Shown piece by piece: positions 49,362 to 58,925 of a stretch of DNA of 64,000 nt. Location of the stretch: contig CAWKBX010000010.1 of NCBI GenBank assembly GCA_963847945.1, forward strand, positions 115,967 to 179,966, written 5' to 3'. Within the stretch, counting starts at the first letter, position 1; each line of letters starts with the position of its first letter. The translations under genes and the position numbers were made by a program. This stretch comes from JANMJD01 sp963847945. Lineage in GTDB: Bacteria; Actinomycetota; Acidimicrobiia; Acidimicrobiales; Ilumatobacteraceae. The notes beneath the pieces were generated by a model that had not been told where the DNA came from, did no database searches, and saw only the letters and a list, made by a program, of their open reading frames with translations.

Positions 49362-50139
49362 TCAGATCAACACCATGCCACCGTCGATCATGATGACCTG
49401 GCCAGTGAGGTAGTCCGAGTCGTGCGACGCCAGGTACAACGCGGTGCCGACGATGTCGTCAGCCGTAGCCGCCCGACCGCGCAGGATGCCGACGGAAAAA
49501 TCGGCCATCGCCTGCCCGGGCAGTTCGGCATCGCCGATGTCACGCAGGTCGACGTCGAGTTGGGTCCACAACGGCGTGTCGACCACGCCCGGAGCGAACG
49601 CGTTGCAGGTGATGTCGTGCTCGGCCAACGCCCGGGCCGCGGCCTGGGTGAGCGCGTTGACGGCGAACTTGCTGGCGCAGTACGGAGCGAAACTCGGATA
49701 GCCCTGGCGGCCGGCGATCGAGGAGGTGTTGATGATCTTGCCCGACCGGTTGGGGATCATCCGCTTGGCCGCTTCCTGGATGCCGATCAACGTACCCGAG
49801 TCGCGTTGACGTCCATGATCGAGTGCCAGTTCTCCTCGGTGACATCGAGGAGATGCATCGGCTTGTTGAAGCCGGCGTTGTTGAACATCACGTCGAGCCG
49901 CCCGGCGTGGGCGATGAAGGCGTCAAGGGCGACGACCATCTGGTCGCGCTTGCTGCACGTCTGCGGTCAGCGCCACCGCGCGCCTCACCGATCTCGTCGC
50001 AGACCTGCTGGGCCGCGTCGGCCCGTAGATCGAGCACACCGACGATGGCCCCTTCGGCGGCCAGGGCGATGGCGAAGGCCCGGCCCATGCCACTACCCGC
50101 CCCGGTGATGACGATTGCCTTGCCTGCTACTCGACCCAT
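49362..50139 (-). CDS. Short-chain dehydrogenase/reductase, about three frameshifts
   Basis: About 258 residues. MGRVAGKAIVITGAGSGMGR (TGxxxGxG), then indels near 49979, 49963 and 49800, then IINTSSIAGRQGYPSFAPYC with ASKFAVNALTQ giving the catalytic Ser, Tyr and Lys, and DYLTGQVIMIDGGMVLI at the end. Classical SDR. Divergent from the SDR at 50327 with 187 bp between. Confidence 0.82.
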
Positions 50140-50224
50140 GATCCCAGTCCCCCTCATCGTGGGAGCGGCGGCCGGTGAGCGTCCGCTCCGAACACACCGA
50201 ACACTTGCAGCCCTCTGCCCCAGC

Positions 50225-50251
50225 TGTTTAATGTTAACTAATACTTTACAC
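50225..50251. promoter_or_regulatory. AT-rich divergent promoter/operator with ACTTTACAC element
   Basis: Markedly AT-rich block in GC-rich surroundings. TGTTTAATGTTAACTAATAC includes the palindrome GTTAAC; ACTTTACAC (50243-50251) is identical to 45292-45300. It lies between two divergent SDR genes. Confidence 0.4.
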
Positions 50252-50326
50252 TGCTGTCCAGGATCGATGTCTGACAGGTCCGCAGACCACTCCGATCTCG
50301 ATCGGACACACCGAGGGAACATCACC

Positions 50327-51391
50327 ATGCAACGAACCGCACTCGTCGTCGGAGTCACCGGAATCTCGGGGTACAACACGGCGCGAGCCCTGGTCAACGA
50401 CGGATGGTCGGTGCTGGGCCTGTCCCGCCGGGCCGGGGCTCCGATGGCCGGCGTCGAGTACATCGAGGCCGACGTGCTCGACCCGGCGTCGATCGATGCG
50501 GCGCTGCGGGGCCGAGCGATCAGCCATCTGTTCTTCTGCACCTGGTCGCGTCAGGACACCGAGGCCGAGAACTGCGATGTCAACGGGCGGATGTTGTCGA
50601 ACACCCTCGATGCGCTCGGCGCGTCGAGCACGCTCGAACATGCCGTGCTGGTCACCGGACTGAAGCACTACCTCGGCCCGTTCGAGGCCTACGCCAGCGC
50701 CCCGGCTCCAACGCCGTTTCGCGAGTCGCAAGAGCGGCTGCCGTATCAGAACTTCTACTACGAGCAGGAAGACATCCTGTTCGCGGCGGCCGAACGCCAG
50801 GGCTTCGGCTGGTCGGTGCACCGTCCGCACACCCTGATCGGATATGCCCTTGGCAACGCCATGAACATGGGCGTCACGCTGGCGATCTACGGCTCGATCT
50901 GCAAGGCGACGGGCGCCCCGTTCGTCTTCCCCGGCAGCCCGCAGCAGTATGGCGGGGTGTGTGACATCACCGATGCCCGGTTGCTCGGTCGCCATCTGGT
51001 GTGGTCGGCCACCGAGCCACAGGCGCGCAACCAGGCATTCAACACCGTCAACGGTGACGTCTTCCGCTGGCGTGAGCTCTGGAAGTCGGTGGCGACCGGC
51101 CTGGGCATCGAGGCCGCTGAGTATCCCGGCTCACCGAATCCACTCGCGGACCGGATGGATCATGCCGATGAGGTGTGGGCCAAGCTTGTCGCCGAGCATG
51201 ATCTCGCCCCCTACAGAGCGTCGGAACTCGCCTCGTGGTGGCATACCGATGCCGATTTGGGACGTGAGGTCGAGACCTTCGCCGATATGTCGAAGAGCCG
51301 CTCGATGGGTTTCCTCGACTACCAGGCAACCCCGGAGTCGTTCACCGACCTGTTCGCCGAACTCCGCGCCGCCAAAATCATCCCCGGCTGA
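50327..51391 (+). CDS. Extended SDR, progesterone-5-beta-reductase/iridoid-synthase-like
   Basis: 354 residues, intact. RBS GAGGGA, ATG 50327. ALVVGVTGISGYNTARALVN is the GxxGxxG Rossmann; SHLFFCTWSRQDTEAENCDV, HAVLVTGLKHYLGPFEAYAS (the Lys of the family's TGxKHY motif), LPYQNFYYEQEDILF (catalytic Tyr) and WSVHRPHTLIGYALGNAMNM. PRISE-type reductases act on enones. The bacterial substrate is unknown. Confidence 0.85.
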   Translation: MQRTALVVGVTGISGYNTARALVNDGWSVLGLSRRAGAPMAGVEYIEADVLDPASIDAALRGRAISHLFFCTWSRQDTEAENCDVNGRMLSNTLDALGASSTLEHAVLVTGLKHYLGPFEAYASAPAPTPFRESQERLPYQNFYYEQEDILFAAAERQGFGWSVHRPHTLIGYALGNAMNMGVTLAIYGSICKATGAPFVFPGSPQQYGGVCDITDARLLGRHLVWSATEPQARNQAFNTVNGDVFRWRELWKSVATGLGIEAAEYPGSPNPLADRMDHADEVWAKLVAEHDLAPYRASELASWWHTDADLGREVETFADMSKSRSMGFLDYQATPESFTDLFAELRAAKIIPG

Positions 51392-51451
51392 CGGCCGGCC
51401 CGCCAGGCAGACCATTGTGGATCGGGCGCCGATGGTCGCCGCGATCGACGA

Positions 51452-52870
51452 TCAGCGAATGCCCATCTCGATCAGCGCTCGATCCGCAGCGTTGGCGCCA
51501 CACATCCCGTGGGCGCCGGCGCCGGGGGGCGTCGAGGCCGAGCACAGGTAGGTGCCGGGGATGCCGGTGAAGTAGGGGTCACGGGCGAATCGTGGTCGGA
51601 ACAGGAACTGGGTGGGCGACGATGCCCCACCGATGATGTCGCCGCCGATGTAGTTGGGGTTGTAGACCGTCATCTCGGTGGTCGAGCGCACCGCCATGCC
51701 GATCACGCGTTCGCGGAAACCGGGGGCGAACCGTTCGATCTGGGCGACGATCGCCTCGGTAGCGTCGCCGGCGTAACCGTGGGGCACGTGGGCGTAGGTC
51801 CACAGCGGATGGATGTTGCCGACCGACCGGCCCGGGTCGGCAAGGTACTGCTGGCCGACGAGCACGAACGGTCGCTCGGGCATCGAGCCCTGGTGGACGG
51901 CCAGCTCGTTGGCGACGACCTCATCGAGATCGCCACCGAGGTGAACGGTGCCGGCCTGCCGGGCCGATGGCGCCGACCATGGCACGCCGCCTTCGATGGC
52001 GAAGTCGACCTTGAACGCCCCCGGCCCATGGCGGAACCGACGGTAGGCGCGGGCGATACGCGGGGGCAGGCGGTCGCCGAGAATGCCGGCGGCAATCGAT
52101 GGCGACAGATCGAGCAGCAGCACGTCGCTCGATGGCAGATCGGCCACCGAGGTCACCGGGTGACCGGTCTCGATCACTCCGCCGTGCTGGCGGATGTCGG
52201 CCGCCAACGCGTCGGCGATCGCCTGCGACCCGCCCTCGGCCACCAGCCAACCCTGGGCGTGAGCGCCGAGGAGGAGTCCCATCCCCACCGCGCTGGTGAA
52301 CGGCCGGTCGAGCCGGTGAAAGGTGTGGGCAGCAATCCCACCCCACAGGGCTTTGGTGTGTGGTGTCTTCCACGCTTTGGCGACCATCGTGGCCGGGAGC
52401 CCGGCGATGGCACCCGACCGGGCCATCACCAGCGGATGGTCCGGGATGCGCAGGATCGGCTGGGTGGCATCGGCGAGCAGATCGTCGAAGCGGGTGGCCA
52501 GCGGCTCGAACAGCCGACGCCAGCGGCGGCCATCGGGCCCGAGTTCCTCGGCCGTGCGGTCGATCGAGCGGTAGAGGACTCCGGCTGAACCATCGTCGAG
52601 CGGATGGGAGCAGTCGACCTCGGGTTGGAGCCAGCGCAGCCCGTGCGACGCCAAATCGAGGGTGGTGAGGAAGGGCGACGCGGCGGCCAGGGGATGTACG
52701 GCCGAACAATGATCGTGCACCAACCCGGGCACGATCATCTCGGAGCTACGCGTCCCGCCGCCGATCGTGTCGGCCGCTTCGAGCACGGTCACCTGCAGCC
52801 CGGCGCGGGCAAGTCGAGCGGCAGCGGCGAGCCCGTTCGGCCCGCCGCCCACCACGATGGCTGACGTCAT
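51452..52870 (-). CDS. FAD-dependent desaturase/oxidoreductase (phytoene-desaturase-like, COG1233)
   Basis: 472 residues, intact. AIVVGGGPNGLAAAARLARA, VTVLEAADTIGGGTRSSEM, GHPVTSVADLPSSDVLLLDL and the C-terminal PGTYLCSASTPPGAGAHGMC, GANAADRALI. This group is broader than carotenoid enzymes; no crtB or other carotenoid gene is near, so the substrate is open. Confidence 0.85.
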   Translation of the reverse strand: MTSAIVVGGGPNGLAAAARLARAGLQVTVLEAADTIGGGTRSSEMIVPGLVHDHCSAVHPLAAASPFLTTLDLASHGLRWLQPEVDCSHPLDDGSAGVLYRSIDRTAEELGPDGRRWRRLFEPLATRFDDLLADATQPILRIPDHPLVMARSGAIAGLPATMVAKAWKTPHTKALWGGIAAHTFHRLDRPFTSAVGMGLLLGAHAQGWLVAEGGSQAIADALAADIRQHGGVIETGHPVTSVADLPSSDVLLLDLSPSIAAGILGDRLPPRIARAYRRFRHGPGAFKVDFAIEGGVPWSAPSARQAGTVHLGGDLDEVVANELAVHQGSMPERPFVLVGQQYLADPGRSVGNIHPLWTYAHVPHGYAGDATEAIVAQIERFAPGFRERVIGMAVRSTTEMTVYNPNYIGGDIIGGASSPTQFLFRPRFARDPYFTGIPGTYLCSASTPPGAGAHGMCGANAADRALIEMGIR

Positions 52871-52897
52871 GCGGTTACCAGCTATCAGCCCGACTGA

Positions 52898-54691
52898 CTA
52901 CTTCCTCCCGCCGGACCCCGGATGAGGCACGCCCGGGGCAACATAGCCCTCTCGTGTCCACGTGATGGTGTGGGGAATCGGGCCGTTGGGCAGCCACGGC
53001 TGCTCGTTGTAGGCATCGTCGTTGTGATACCAGCCCTTCTCGACGGTGCCGAGGGCGGCGTCGATCACCCGGTACTGCACCTTCTTGCTGAACATCGGCT
53101 GCGACTCGGTGAACGCGACGATCACGTCGCCCGGTTCGTACTCACACCGCTCCTGTAATCCGGCGATCAGCCGCTCGTCGATACAGTGACCGTCACCGAA
53201 GTTCCATCCGGTGAGGACGTTGCTGACGAACTCGCCCTCGCGCTGGACGCGGGTGTCGAGGTTGTCGACGTGGCGCATCAGGGCTGAATAGTGCATCCGT
53301 CCCATCGGGTGCATCATTCGGAACGCCAGGGCCTTCTGGATGAAGATCTCGGAGATCTCCTTGCCGAACAGCGGCTCGATCTGGTCGATCTGGTTGTCGG
53401 CCGACTTGACGATCCGCTCGTTGATCCGGTCCTCCATCGACTTGTCGCGGAACGAGAACGACGCCGACGCCCAGTTGCCGGCGTACTGCTTCATCCCGAC
53501 GAGGAACGACACGTACTGCGGCTTGAGCGCACCGAGGATGATCGGGAACAGCGCGACACAGATGACGGTGACCAGCAGCACCGGCTCCATATCGCCGAGC
53601 CCGTAGCCGCTGCCGGCGTGAAAGTTGGCGAAGAGGAACGGGGCGCAGAACATGAAGAACACGTTCCACTCCAACGGCACCGCCAACGGGAAGGTGGAGA
53701 TGATGAAGGCGTGGAGCATCCAGATCGAGACGATGGCGATCCATGTCGCCCACGGCCACGGCGAGAACAGCAGGACCATCGGCATGATCAACTCACAGGT
53801 GGTCCCGCCGATATGGGCGATCAGGTGGGTCATCGTCGACGGCCGGAGGTCGTTCGGGTAGTCCTTGACCGTCGCCTTGCGGAACTTGTCCCACACCACC
53901 CACGGCGTGTTCTGCACCATGATCGCCACGGTTGACGAGAAGCCGTGCTGCATCTTGGACAACCCGGCGCCCACCCACACCATGACGATGAAGATCTTCG
54001 CGGCGATGATCATGTCGACGAAGTTGCTGAACAGCCCGAAGCACACCATGGTCGCCACGTACTGCTCGGACCGGGCCGACAGGAACACAACCTTGTCGCG
54101 TAGCCCCATCAGCAGGATCAGACCGCAGTAGATCAGCAGCGCCCACTGGGGATAGACGCCGACGCTGCCCTCGGGCATGCCCTCGATCGGCTTGGGCGAC
54201 AGGAACAGCAACAGCAACAGGCTGGCCAGGATCAGCTTGTACAAGCCGGTGTCCCACGGGGTGCGCCGCGAGCCCTTGGTGAACGGCACGTGGTTCGGGT
54301 ATGGCGGGACGCGCAAGGTGTCCTGCTGCCACCAATAGAGGATTCCACCGATCGGCGGGTCGAAGTGGAACGCCAGCGGGCCGCATGTCGCCGCCAGGCC
54401 CATGATCTCCAGCAGGATCGTCCAGATCATCAGCTTCTGGTAGAGGATCGGTTCGTGCCACCAGCCGGCGATGTTGTCGAACTCCAGGCCCTTGGTGAAG
54501 GCGCCACAGACGATCAGCCCGAACAGGGCGTAGAGGAAGATCTTCCAGGCATAGAAAGTTCCCGTCTGCTTGGGGGTGCCGAAGCCCTGCTCCACCCAGT
54601 GGAGCTGCAGCAGCTTCATTCGTTCGAAGAACGGGATCTTGGCGAACTCGTCGAGATCGACGGGTGGTAATTCCGCGGTGCGGTATCCCAT
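52898..54691 (-). CDS. DUF3556 multi-pass membrane protein
   Basis: 597 residues, intact. MGYRTAELPPVDLDEFAKIP start; about eight to ten transmembrane helices between residues 45 and 400 (FLYALFGLIVCGAFTKGLE; LILASLLLLLFLSP; LIYCGLILLMGLRDKVVFLS); the C-terminal 200 residues are soluble. Conserved in mycobacteria and related actinobacteria, function unknown. It sits 6 nt upstream of the end of livF in the same direction. Confidence 0.85.
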   Translation of the reverse strand: MGYRTAELPPVDLDEFAKIPFFERMKLLQLHWVEQGFGTPKQTGTFYAWKIFLYALFGLIVCGAFTKGLEFDNIAGWWHEPILYQKLMIWTILLEIMGLAATCGPLAFHFDPPIGGILYWWQQDTLRVPPYPNHVPFTKGSRRTPWDTGLYKLILASLLLLLFLSPKPIEGMPEGSVGVYPQWALLIYCGLILLMGLRDKVVFLSARSEQYVATMVCFGLFSNFVDMIIAAKIFIVMVWVGAGLSKMQHGFSSTVAIMVQNTPWVVWDKFRKATVKDYPNDLRPSTMTHLIAHIGGTTCELIMPMVLLFSPWPWATWIAIVSIWMLHAFIISTFPLAVPLEWNVFFMFCAPFLFANFHAGSGYGLGDMEPVLLVTVICVALFPIILGALKPQYVSFLVGMKQYAGNWASASFSFRDKSMEDRINERIVKSADNQIDQIEPLFGKEISEIFIQKALAFRMMHPMGRMHYSALMRHVDNLDTRVQREGEFVSNVLTGWNFGDGHCIDERLIAGLQERCEYEPGDVIVAFTESQPMFSKKVQYRVIDAALGTVEKGWYHNDDAYNEQPWLPNGPIPHTITWTREGYVAPGVPHPGSGGRK

Positions 54692-54697
54692 GGTCAG

Positions 54698-55596
54698 TTA
54701 CACCTTCCTCTTGCGTGCTCGCATGCTTCGGTCACGTCGTTGGCGCTCGATCTCGAGGTAGTACTCGTCATCTTCTGCCTTCCTGGTGGACACGATCTTT
54801 CCGGAGAGCCGCGCCAGCTCCTTCTCCCGGACACGCAGGCGTTTCCACGCCTTGCGCTTGTTCTTACGGCGCAGCCGTTCGATGTGGTCTTCCTCGTTCT
54901 CGGAGGTGCCGCTGAGGTAGGCGTTCTCGATCTCGTCGAGTCGCTCGAGCGCTTCGGCCGACGGGAGTTCGAGCAGGATCTGACCGCGAGCCATCAGGTA
55001 CATCCGGTCGGAGTACAACAATGCTTTGCGGGCGTGCTGCTCGACGATCAACGCGCCCATTCCGCTCTCGGTGGCGGCGGTGCGCACGGCGCCGAGCAGG
55101 CGATCGACGATCATCGGCGCCAGGCCGAGCGACAGCTCATCGGCGAGGAGCAACGTCGGCTTGCGGCTGAGCGCCCGCGCAAGGGCCAGCATCTGCTGCT
55201 CGCCGCCCGACAGCATTCCGCCCCGAACCGACAGTCGCGGTTCGAGCTCGGGGAACAGCGCCAGGGCGGCATCGACCGACCCGCCACCGATACGAAGGTT
55301 GTCGCGCGCCGACAGTTTGGTGAAGATCAACCGATCCTCGGTGACCAGGCCCACTCCCGAGTCGCGTACCCGCTGGTACATCGGGGTGAAGGTCGGCACA
55401 TTGTTGAACATGACGATGCCGTCGACCGGCGTCAACTCGCCGGCGATCGTCATCAGCGTGGTCGTCTTGCCGGCACCGTTGGGGCCGAGCAGACAGACCA
55501 CCTCGCCCCGCTGGACGTTGAGATGACGGCTCGCACGACCTCGCGGTTCATGTAGCCGGCCTTCAGGCTGCGGGTTTCGAGCAGCAGGTGTCTCAT
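54698..55596 (-). CDS. livF: Branched-chain amino acid-type ABC ATPase LivF with charged C-terminal extension, one frameshift
   Basis: About 299 residues. MRHLLLETRSLKAGYMNREV, then an indel near 55527, LNVQRGEVVCLLGPNGAGKT (Walker A), LSGGEQQMLALARALSRKPT (signature), LLLADELSLGLAP (Walker B), LIVEQHARKALL. After residue 235 a Lys/Arg/Glu-rich tail of about 65 residues (DHIERLRRKNKRKAWKRLRV...RQRRDRSMRARKRKV) is not found in ordinary LivF. The start overlaps the livG stop as ATGA. Confidence 0.83.
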
Positions 55597-55735
55597 GCCC
55601 CGCCTCCGACCATCGTCGGGGCGGAAGGCTTCGAGCCCGATCCTTCGACGGCGCCCACGGCGTCGACCAGATCGACCTCATCGAGCTCAGCACCGAGATA
55701 GGCGGCGATCACGGCCGGGTTGTTCTGATCGCTTG
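55593..55735 (-). pseudogene. livG: 3' end of livG, truncated by the chimeric junction
   Basis: About 46 residues: DQNNPAVIAAYLGAELDEVD then LVDAVGAVEGSGSKPSAPTM and VGGGA before TGA, the usual end of a LivG-type ATPase (NPAVIAAYLG). Upstream of about 55735 the sequence turns into C/A-rich noise, so the rest of the gene is missing from this assembly. Confidence 0.7.
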
Positions 55736-55973
55736 CGGGGAATCCGAGGCAATCAACCGCACAAAAACAAACACCAAACATCACACACACCCCTACACAA
55801 ACCATACATCTTCGGCAAAGCCGCACACCCCGACACAACCACACACACACGAACAGCCCTACAACGAGCAACCACTACAACGTCAGCAGCAACACACTAA
55901 ACACACACCCCAACAATGGCCGGCAACCACCACTTACCATTACAAACAGTTCTTAACATCACCATCCACGTTG
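55736..55973. other. C/A-rich low-complexity stretch, probable base-calling noise
   Basis: About 240 bp dominated by A and C (CACACACACC, ACAACCACACACACAC) with almost no T or G runs, unlike anything else in the window. No credible ORF. It directly precedes the adapter-like block, so it is best explained as noise between two nanopore reads. Confidence 0.65.
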
Positions 55974-55992
55974 CCTCGTTCAGCGTATTGCT
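55974..55992 (+). other. Oxford Nanopore ligation-adapter-like sequence, first copy
   Basis: TCGTTCAG (55976-55983) followed by CGTATTGCT (55984-55992). The known adapter top strand ends TCGTTCAGTTACGTATTGCT; the window copy lacks only the three bases TTA. The coding fragment begins immediately after, as expected for a read start. Confidence 0.8.
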
Positions 55993-56455
55993 GAGTTCTT
56001 CGCCTCGACCTTCAAGCCGGGCAAGAAGGCGCCAGCAGTTGGAGTTCGTGGACCTCGCCTACCTCCAGGGCGCCTATGGGGCCGGCGCACTCGCGGCACT
56101 GATCTCGGCCAGCGGCAAGGCAGGCGGTGGCGGGCGCGGTCGGGGCGGCGACAATCCCACCCAGCAGGCCATGGCCCGCGCCTTTGTGGCGGGCGCCCGG
56201 AGCACAGCGCGGCGGCATCAAGGGCCTGGCGGTCGTCACCGGCGACTACGACGACGCCGCCAAGGGCCGCGAGGCCGCGACCACCATGGTGGGCAACGGT
56301 GCCGACGTCATCTGGCACGCCGCCGACGTGACCGGGCTCGGCGCCATGCAGGGCGCGGCGGCCGCCAAGGTGAAAGCCATCGGCAGCTTCTCGGACCAGA
56401 CCGAATGGCGCAAGACTACATGGCGACCAGCCTCAAGCGGAACCATCCTTCTTCA
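55993..56455 (+). pseudogene. Fragment of a BMP-family (PnrA-like) substrate-binding protein
   Basis: Frameshifted coding fragment: EFVDLAYLQGAYGAGALAAL, GGDNPTQQAMARAFVAGA, IKGLAVVTGDYDDAAKGREA, TTMVGNGADVIWHAADVTGL, IGSFSDQT, AQDYMATSLKRN. This is the C-terminal two thirds of a BMP-type binding lipoprotein. Both ends are artificial: adapter before, low-complexity noise after. Confidence 0.65.
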
Positions 56456-56636
56456 ACTGATGGTCAGGCAAGGTAGAAAATCATCAGCCACCTCCAGCAC
56501 CTCCGCCACAGATGGGCCCACCGAGCAGCACCACCACCAGGTGTTGACCACCATCTCTGCCAAATCAACGATGTCGTGTGTTTTTTTTTTGATGATGGAT
56601 TTTGTTCTGATTTACTGGTTCCGCGTACGTATTGCT
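56456..56636 (+). other. Noise, T10 run and second nanopore adapter-like block
   Basis: C/A-rich noise to about 56575, ten T at 56581-56590, then a degraded TACT-GGTTCCGCG (56613-56625) and an exact TACGTATTGCT (56626-56636), the last 11 bases of the adapter. The adapter begins with a T run, so order and orientation match the first copy. The mce sequence starts at the next base. Confidence 0.75.
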
Positions 56637-57779
56637 GGGGCTCGTTTGCCTGGGACCGTCACGCAGGGCAGGTTGCGCGCGCCGCGGACGGTGAACGGTG
56701 CGTCCTGCGGGATGCGGCAGTAAACCAGCTGGCCGGAAAGTCCTCGAAGCTGGGCGCCTTTGCTGGGCAGGCAAACCCGTGGTGCACGGCGGCGGCAGGT
56801 TGATGTTCAGGTTGAACTCTGCTGGAACCGACATAGTCCTGTTTGGTGTTCGTTCGTCACGAGGCTGGCCTGCGCTTGGGCGGTGCCTGCGGGAAAGAGC
56901 ACCAGCAGCTGCTCGATGCTGGGCTGGTAGGTGACCGCGACCTCGCCGAGGCTGACCAGGTTGGCCAGCACGATCGGCAGCGTGGGCTGCAGCCGGTCGA
57001 ACAGTGCGCGGACCTCGTCGGCGGCGGGCGCGCCCTTGTTCAGGACCCGGCCACCGCCGGGTCCTGGCTCTGCAGCTGGCCGGTGATGGTCGCCAAGTTG
57101 CGACGCCCAGGCCTGGATCGAGTCCGCGGTGTCGGTCTGCGAGTCCAGCACCGGCTTGGACTGGTCGATCAGCGTCGGTCAGCGGGTCGAGGTTCTTGCG
57201 GGCGTCGATGGCCAGCGAGGTGGAACCCTTGACGAGCCGGGACAGTTCCGGGCCCGAGCCCGCCGACCGCGGTGTAGGCCTCGTCGATGGCGGTCTTGAG
57301 GTTGTCCTGCGGGATCGCCTGCAGGCCGCGGTTGGTCGCGTCCAGCAGGGTGTTGATGTCCGGCGGGACCGAGGTGCGGTCGCGCGGGATGACATCGCCG
57401 TCCTTCAGCGGCGGCGCGTTGCCGTTGCGGGGCAACAGCGCGACGTACTGCTCGCCGACCGCCGACTGGCTGTGCACCTGCGGCGTCGAGGTCGGCGGGG
57501 ATGTCGATGCCCGAATTCAGCGACAGCACCGCCTCGACACCGGTGTCGGTGAGCGTGACGCTGCTCGACCCGGCCGACCTCGGTGCCGCGGTAGGTGACG
57601 TTGCCCGCTGGCGTACAGGCCGCCGGCCTCGGGCAGTTCGAGGGTCACCCTGTAGTGGCCGACGCCGAACAGCAGGCGGGCAGCTCGCATGTAGCCGAAG
57701 ACCATGATCGACGCCGGCGATCAGCGCGATCAGCGCGAAGATCGCCAGCTGGATCGACGATCCGTCGCGTCAGTCGCAT
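56637..57779 (-). CDS. mceF: MceF, C-terminus cut by the adapter junction, multiply frameshifted
   Basis: MCE-domain protein of a mycobacterial-type mce operon. MVFGYMRAARLLFGVGHYRV (after an N-terminal helix), VTLELPEAGGLYASG, SAVGEQYVALLPRNGNAPPL, NTLLDATNRGLQAIPQDNLK, VTYQPSIEQLLVLFPAGTAQ, NLNINLPPPCTTGLPAQQRR. The expected C-terminal RIPQDAP/VRGARNLPC region is readable across frames, then stops exactly at the adapter. Start ATG 57779 follows the mceE stop. Secreted or membrane-anchored part of a lipid importer. Confidence 0.72.
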
Positions 57780-57780
57780 G

Positions 57781-58925
57781 TCACGGCCCCTGATCCCAGT
57801 GGTAGGGCACGACCAGCGGGTTGCCCGCGGTGTACGGGCTGGCATCTGGCCGATGGTGCGGCCCCACTGCAGCTCGAGCTCGGTGAGGTCGCCCTCCCAC
57901 CGGGTTCCGGTGAAGAAGCCGGCGTCGATGCCGGCTCAGCGTCAGGTCGATGATCAGCGGTGAGGTTGGCGTAGTCGCCGCGCAACCAGTTGGTCGATGG
58001 TCTCTTTGGCAACGGGATAGGTCGACAGGAAGCTCAGCGCCCGGGTCAGCGCCGGCCCGGCGTCGGCCAGCGACTCCAGCACCGGGCCGAGATCCTTGCA
58101 GTTCCTGCACCAGCGATTCCTTGGTCTGGTTGACCGAGTCGGCGGCCAGCGCGCTGAACTTGCCGAGCTGGTCGAGCGCGTCGGCGAGCTTCTCGCGCTG
58201 ATCGTTGAGCACCGCCAGCGCCTCCGGGATGGTCTTGAGCGCCTTGTCCACCACCGGCTTCTGCGCCGCGAACTGACCGACCAGATTGTTCAGGCTCTCG
58301 GTGGCGGCGATGATGTCGTCGGTCTGGTCGTTGAGGTAGCCGATGAACATGTCGAGCTGCTCGATCAGGCTGCGCAGGTCGTCCTCGCGGCCGGCGAACG
58401 CGGTGCTGAACGCCTGGGTGATGTCCTGAAGCTGGCCGATCCCACCGCCGTTGAGCAGCATCGACACCGCCGCCAGCGTCTGCTCGGTGGTCGGATAGGC
58501 GCTGGCCGACGACAGCGGGATCAGCGAGCCGTCGTGCAGCTTGCCCTCCGGCGGCACGTCGGTCGGCGGCGCCAGTTCGATGTGCAGCGAGCCCAGCAGG
58601 CTGGTCTGGCCGACCTTGGCGGTCGCGTTGGCGGGCAGGTGGACGTCGCCGTTGAGTGCGCATGGTCACCAGCGCATGCCAGCCCTGGCGCTCGATCTTG
58701 GTGACGTTGCCGACGTTGACGTCGGCGACCCGCACCCGGGAGTTCTGCTGGATGATTGTTGACATCGGGCAACTGCGCCTGGATGGTGAACGCGCCCGGG
58801 CCGCCGCCCTGCGGTGCCCGGCAGCGGCAGCGAGTTCAGGCCGCGCCAGTCCGCAACCGGACAACGCCGACGAGGCCCGCCACCAGCAGGCCGCCGCGAC
58901 GCGTAGCGCGCCTCGCCGGCATCAT
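57781..58925 (-). CDS. mceE: MceE lipoprotein, multiply frameshifted
   Basis: N-terminus MMPARRATRRGGLLVAGLVG followed by a lipobox Cys reconstructed across an indel and DWRGLNSLPLPGT; then NVGNVTKIERQGWHALVTM, LHDGSLIPLSSASAYPTTEQ, TLAAVSMLLNGGGIGQLQDI, LDMFIGYLNDQTDDIIAATE and the end GNPLVVPYHWDQGP. This order and ending are typical of MceE/LprK lipoproteins. ATGA-type overlap with mceD. Confidence 0.75.

Noticed and set aside
55736..55973. CACA-rich block as a natural microsatellite or CRISPR-like array
   Set aside because: No regular unit length or spacers, and it abuts a sequencing adapter; noise is the simpler reading.
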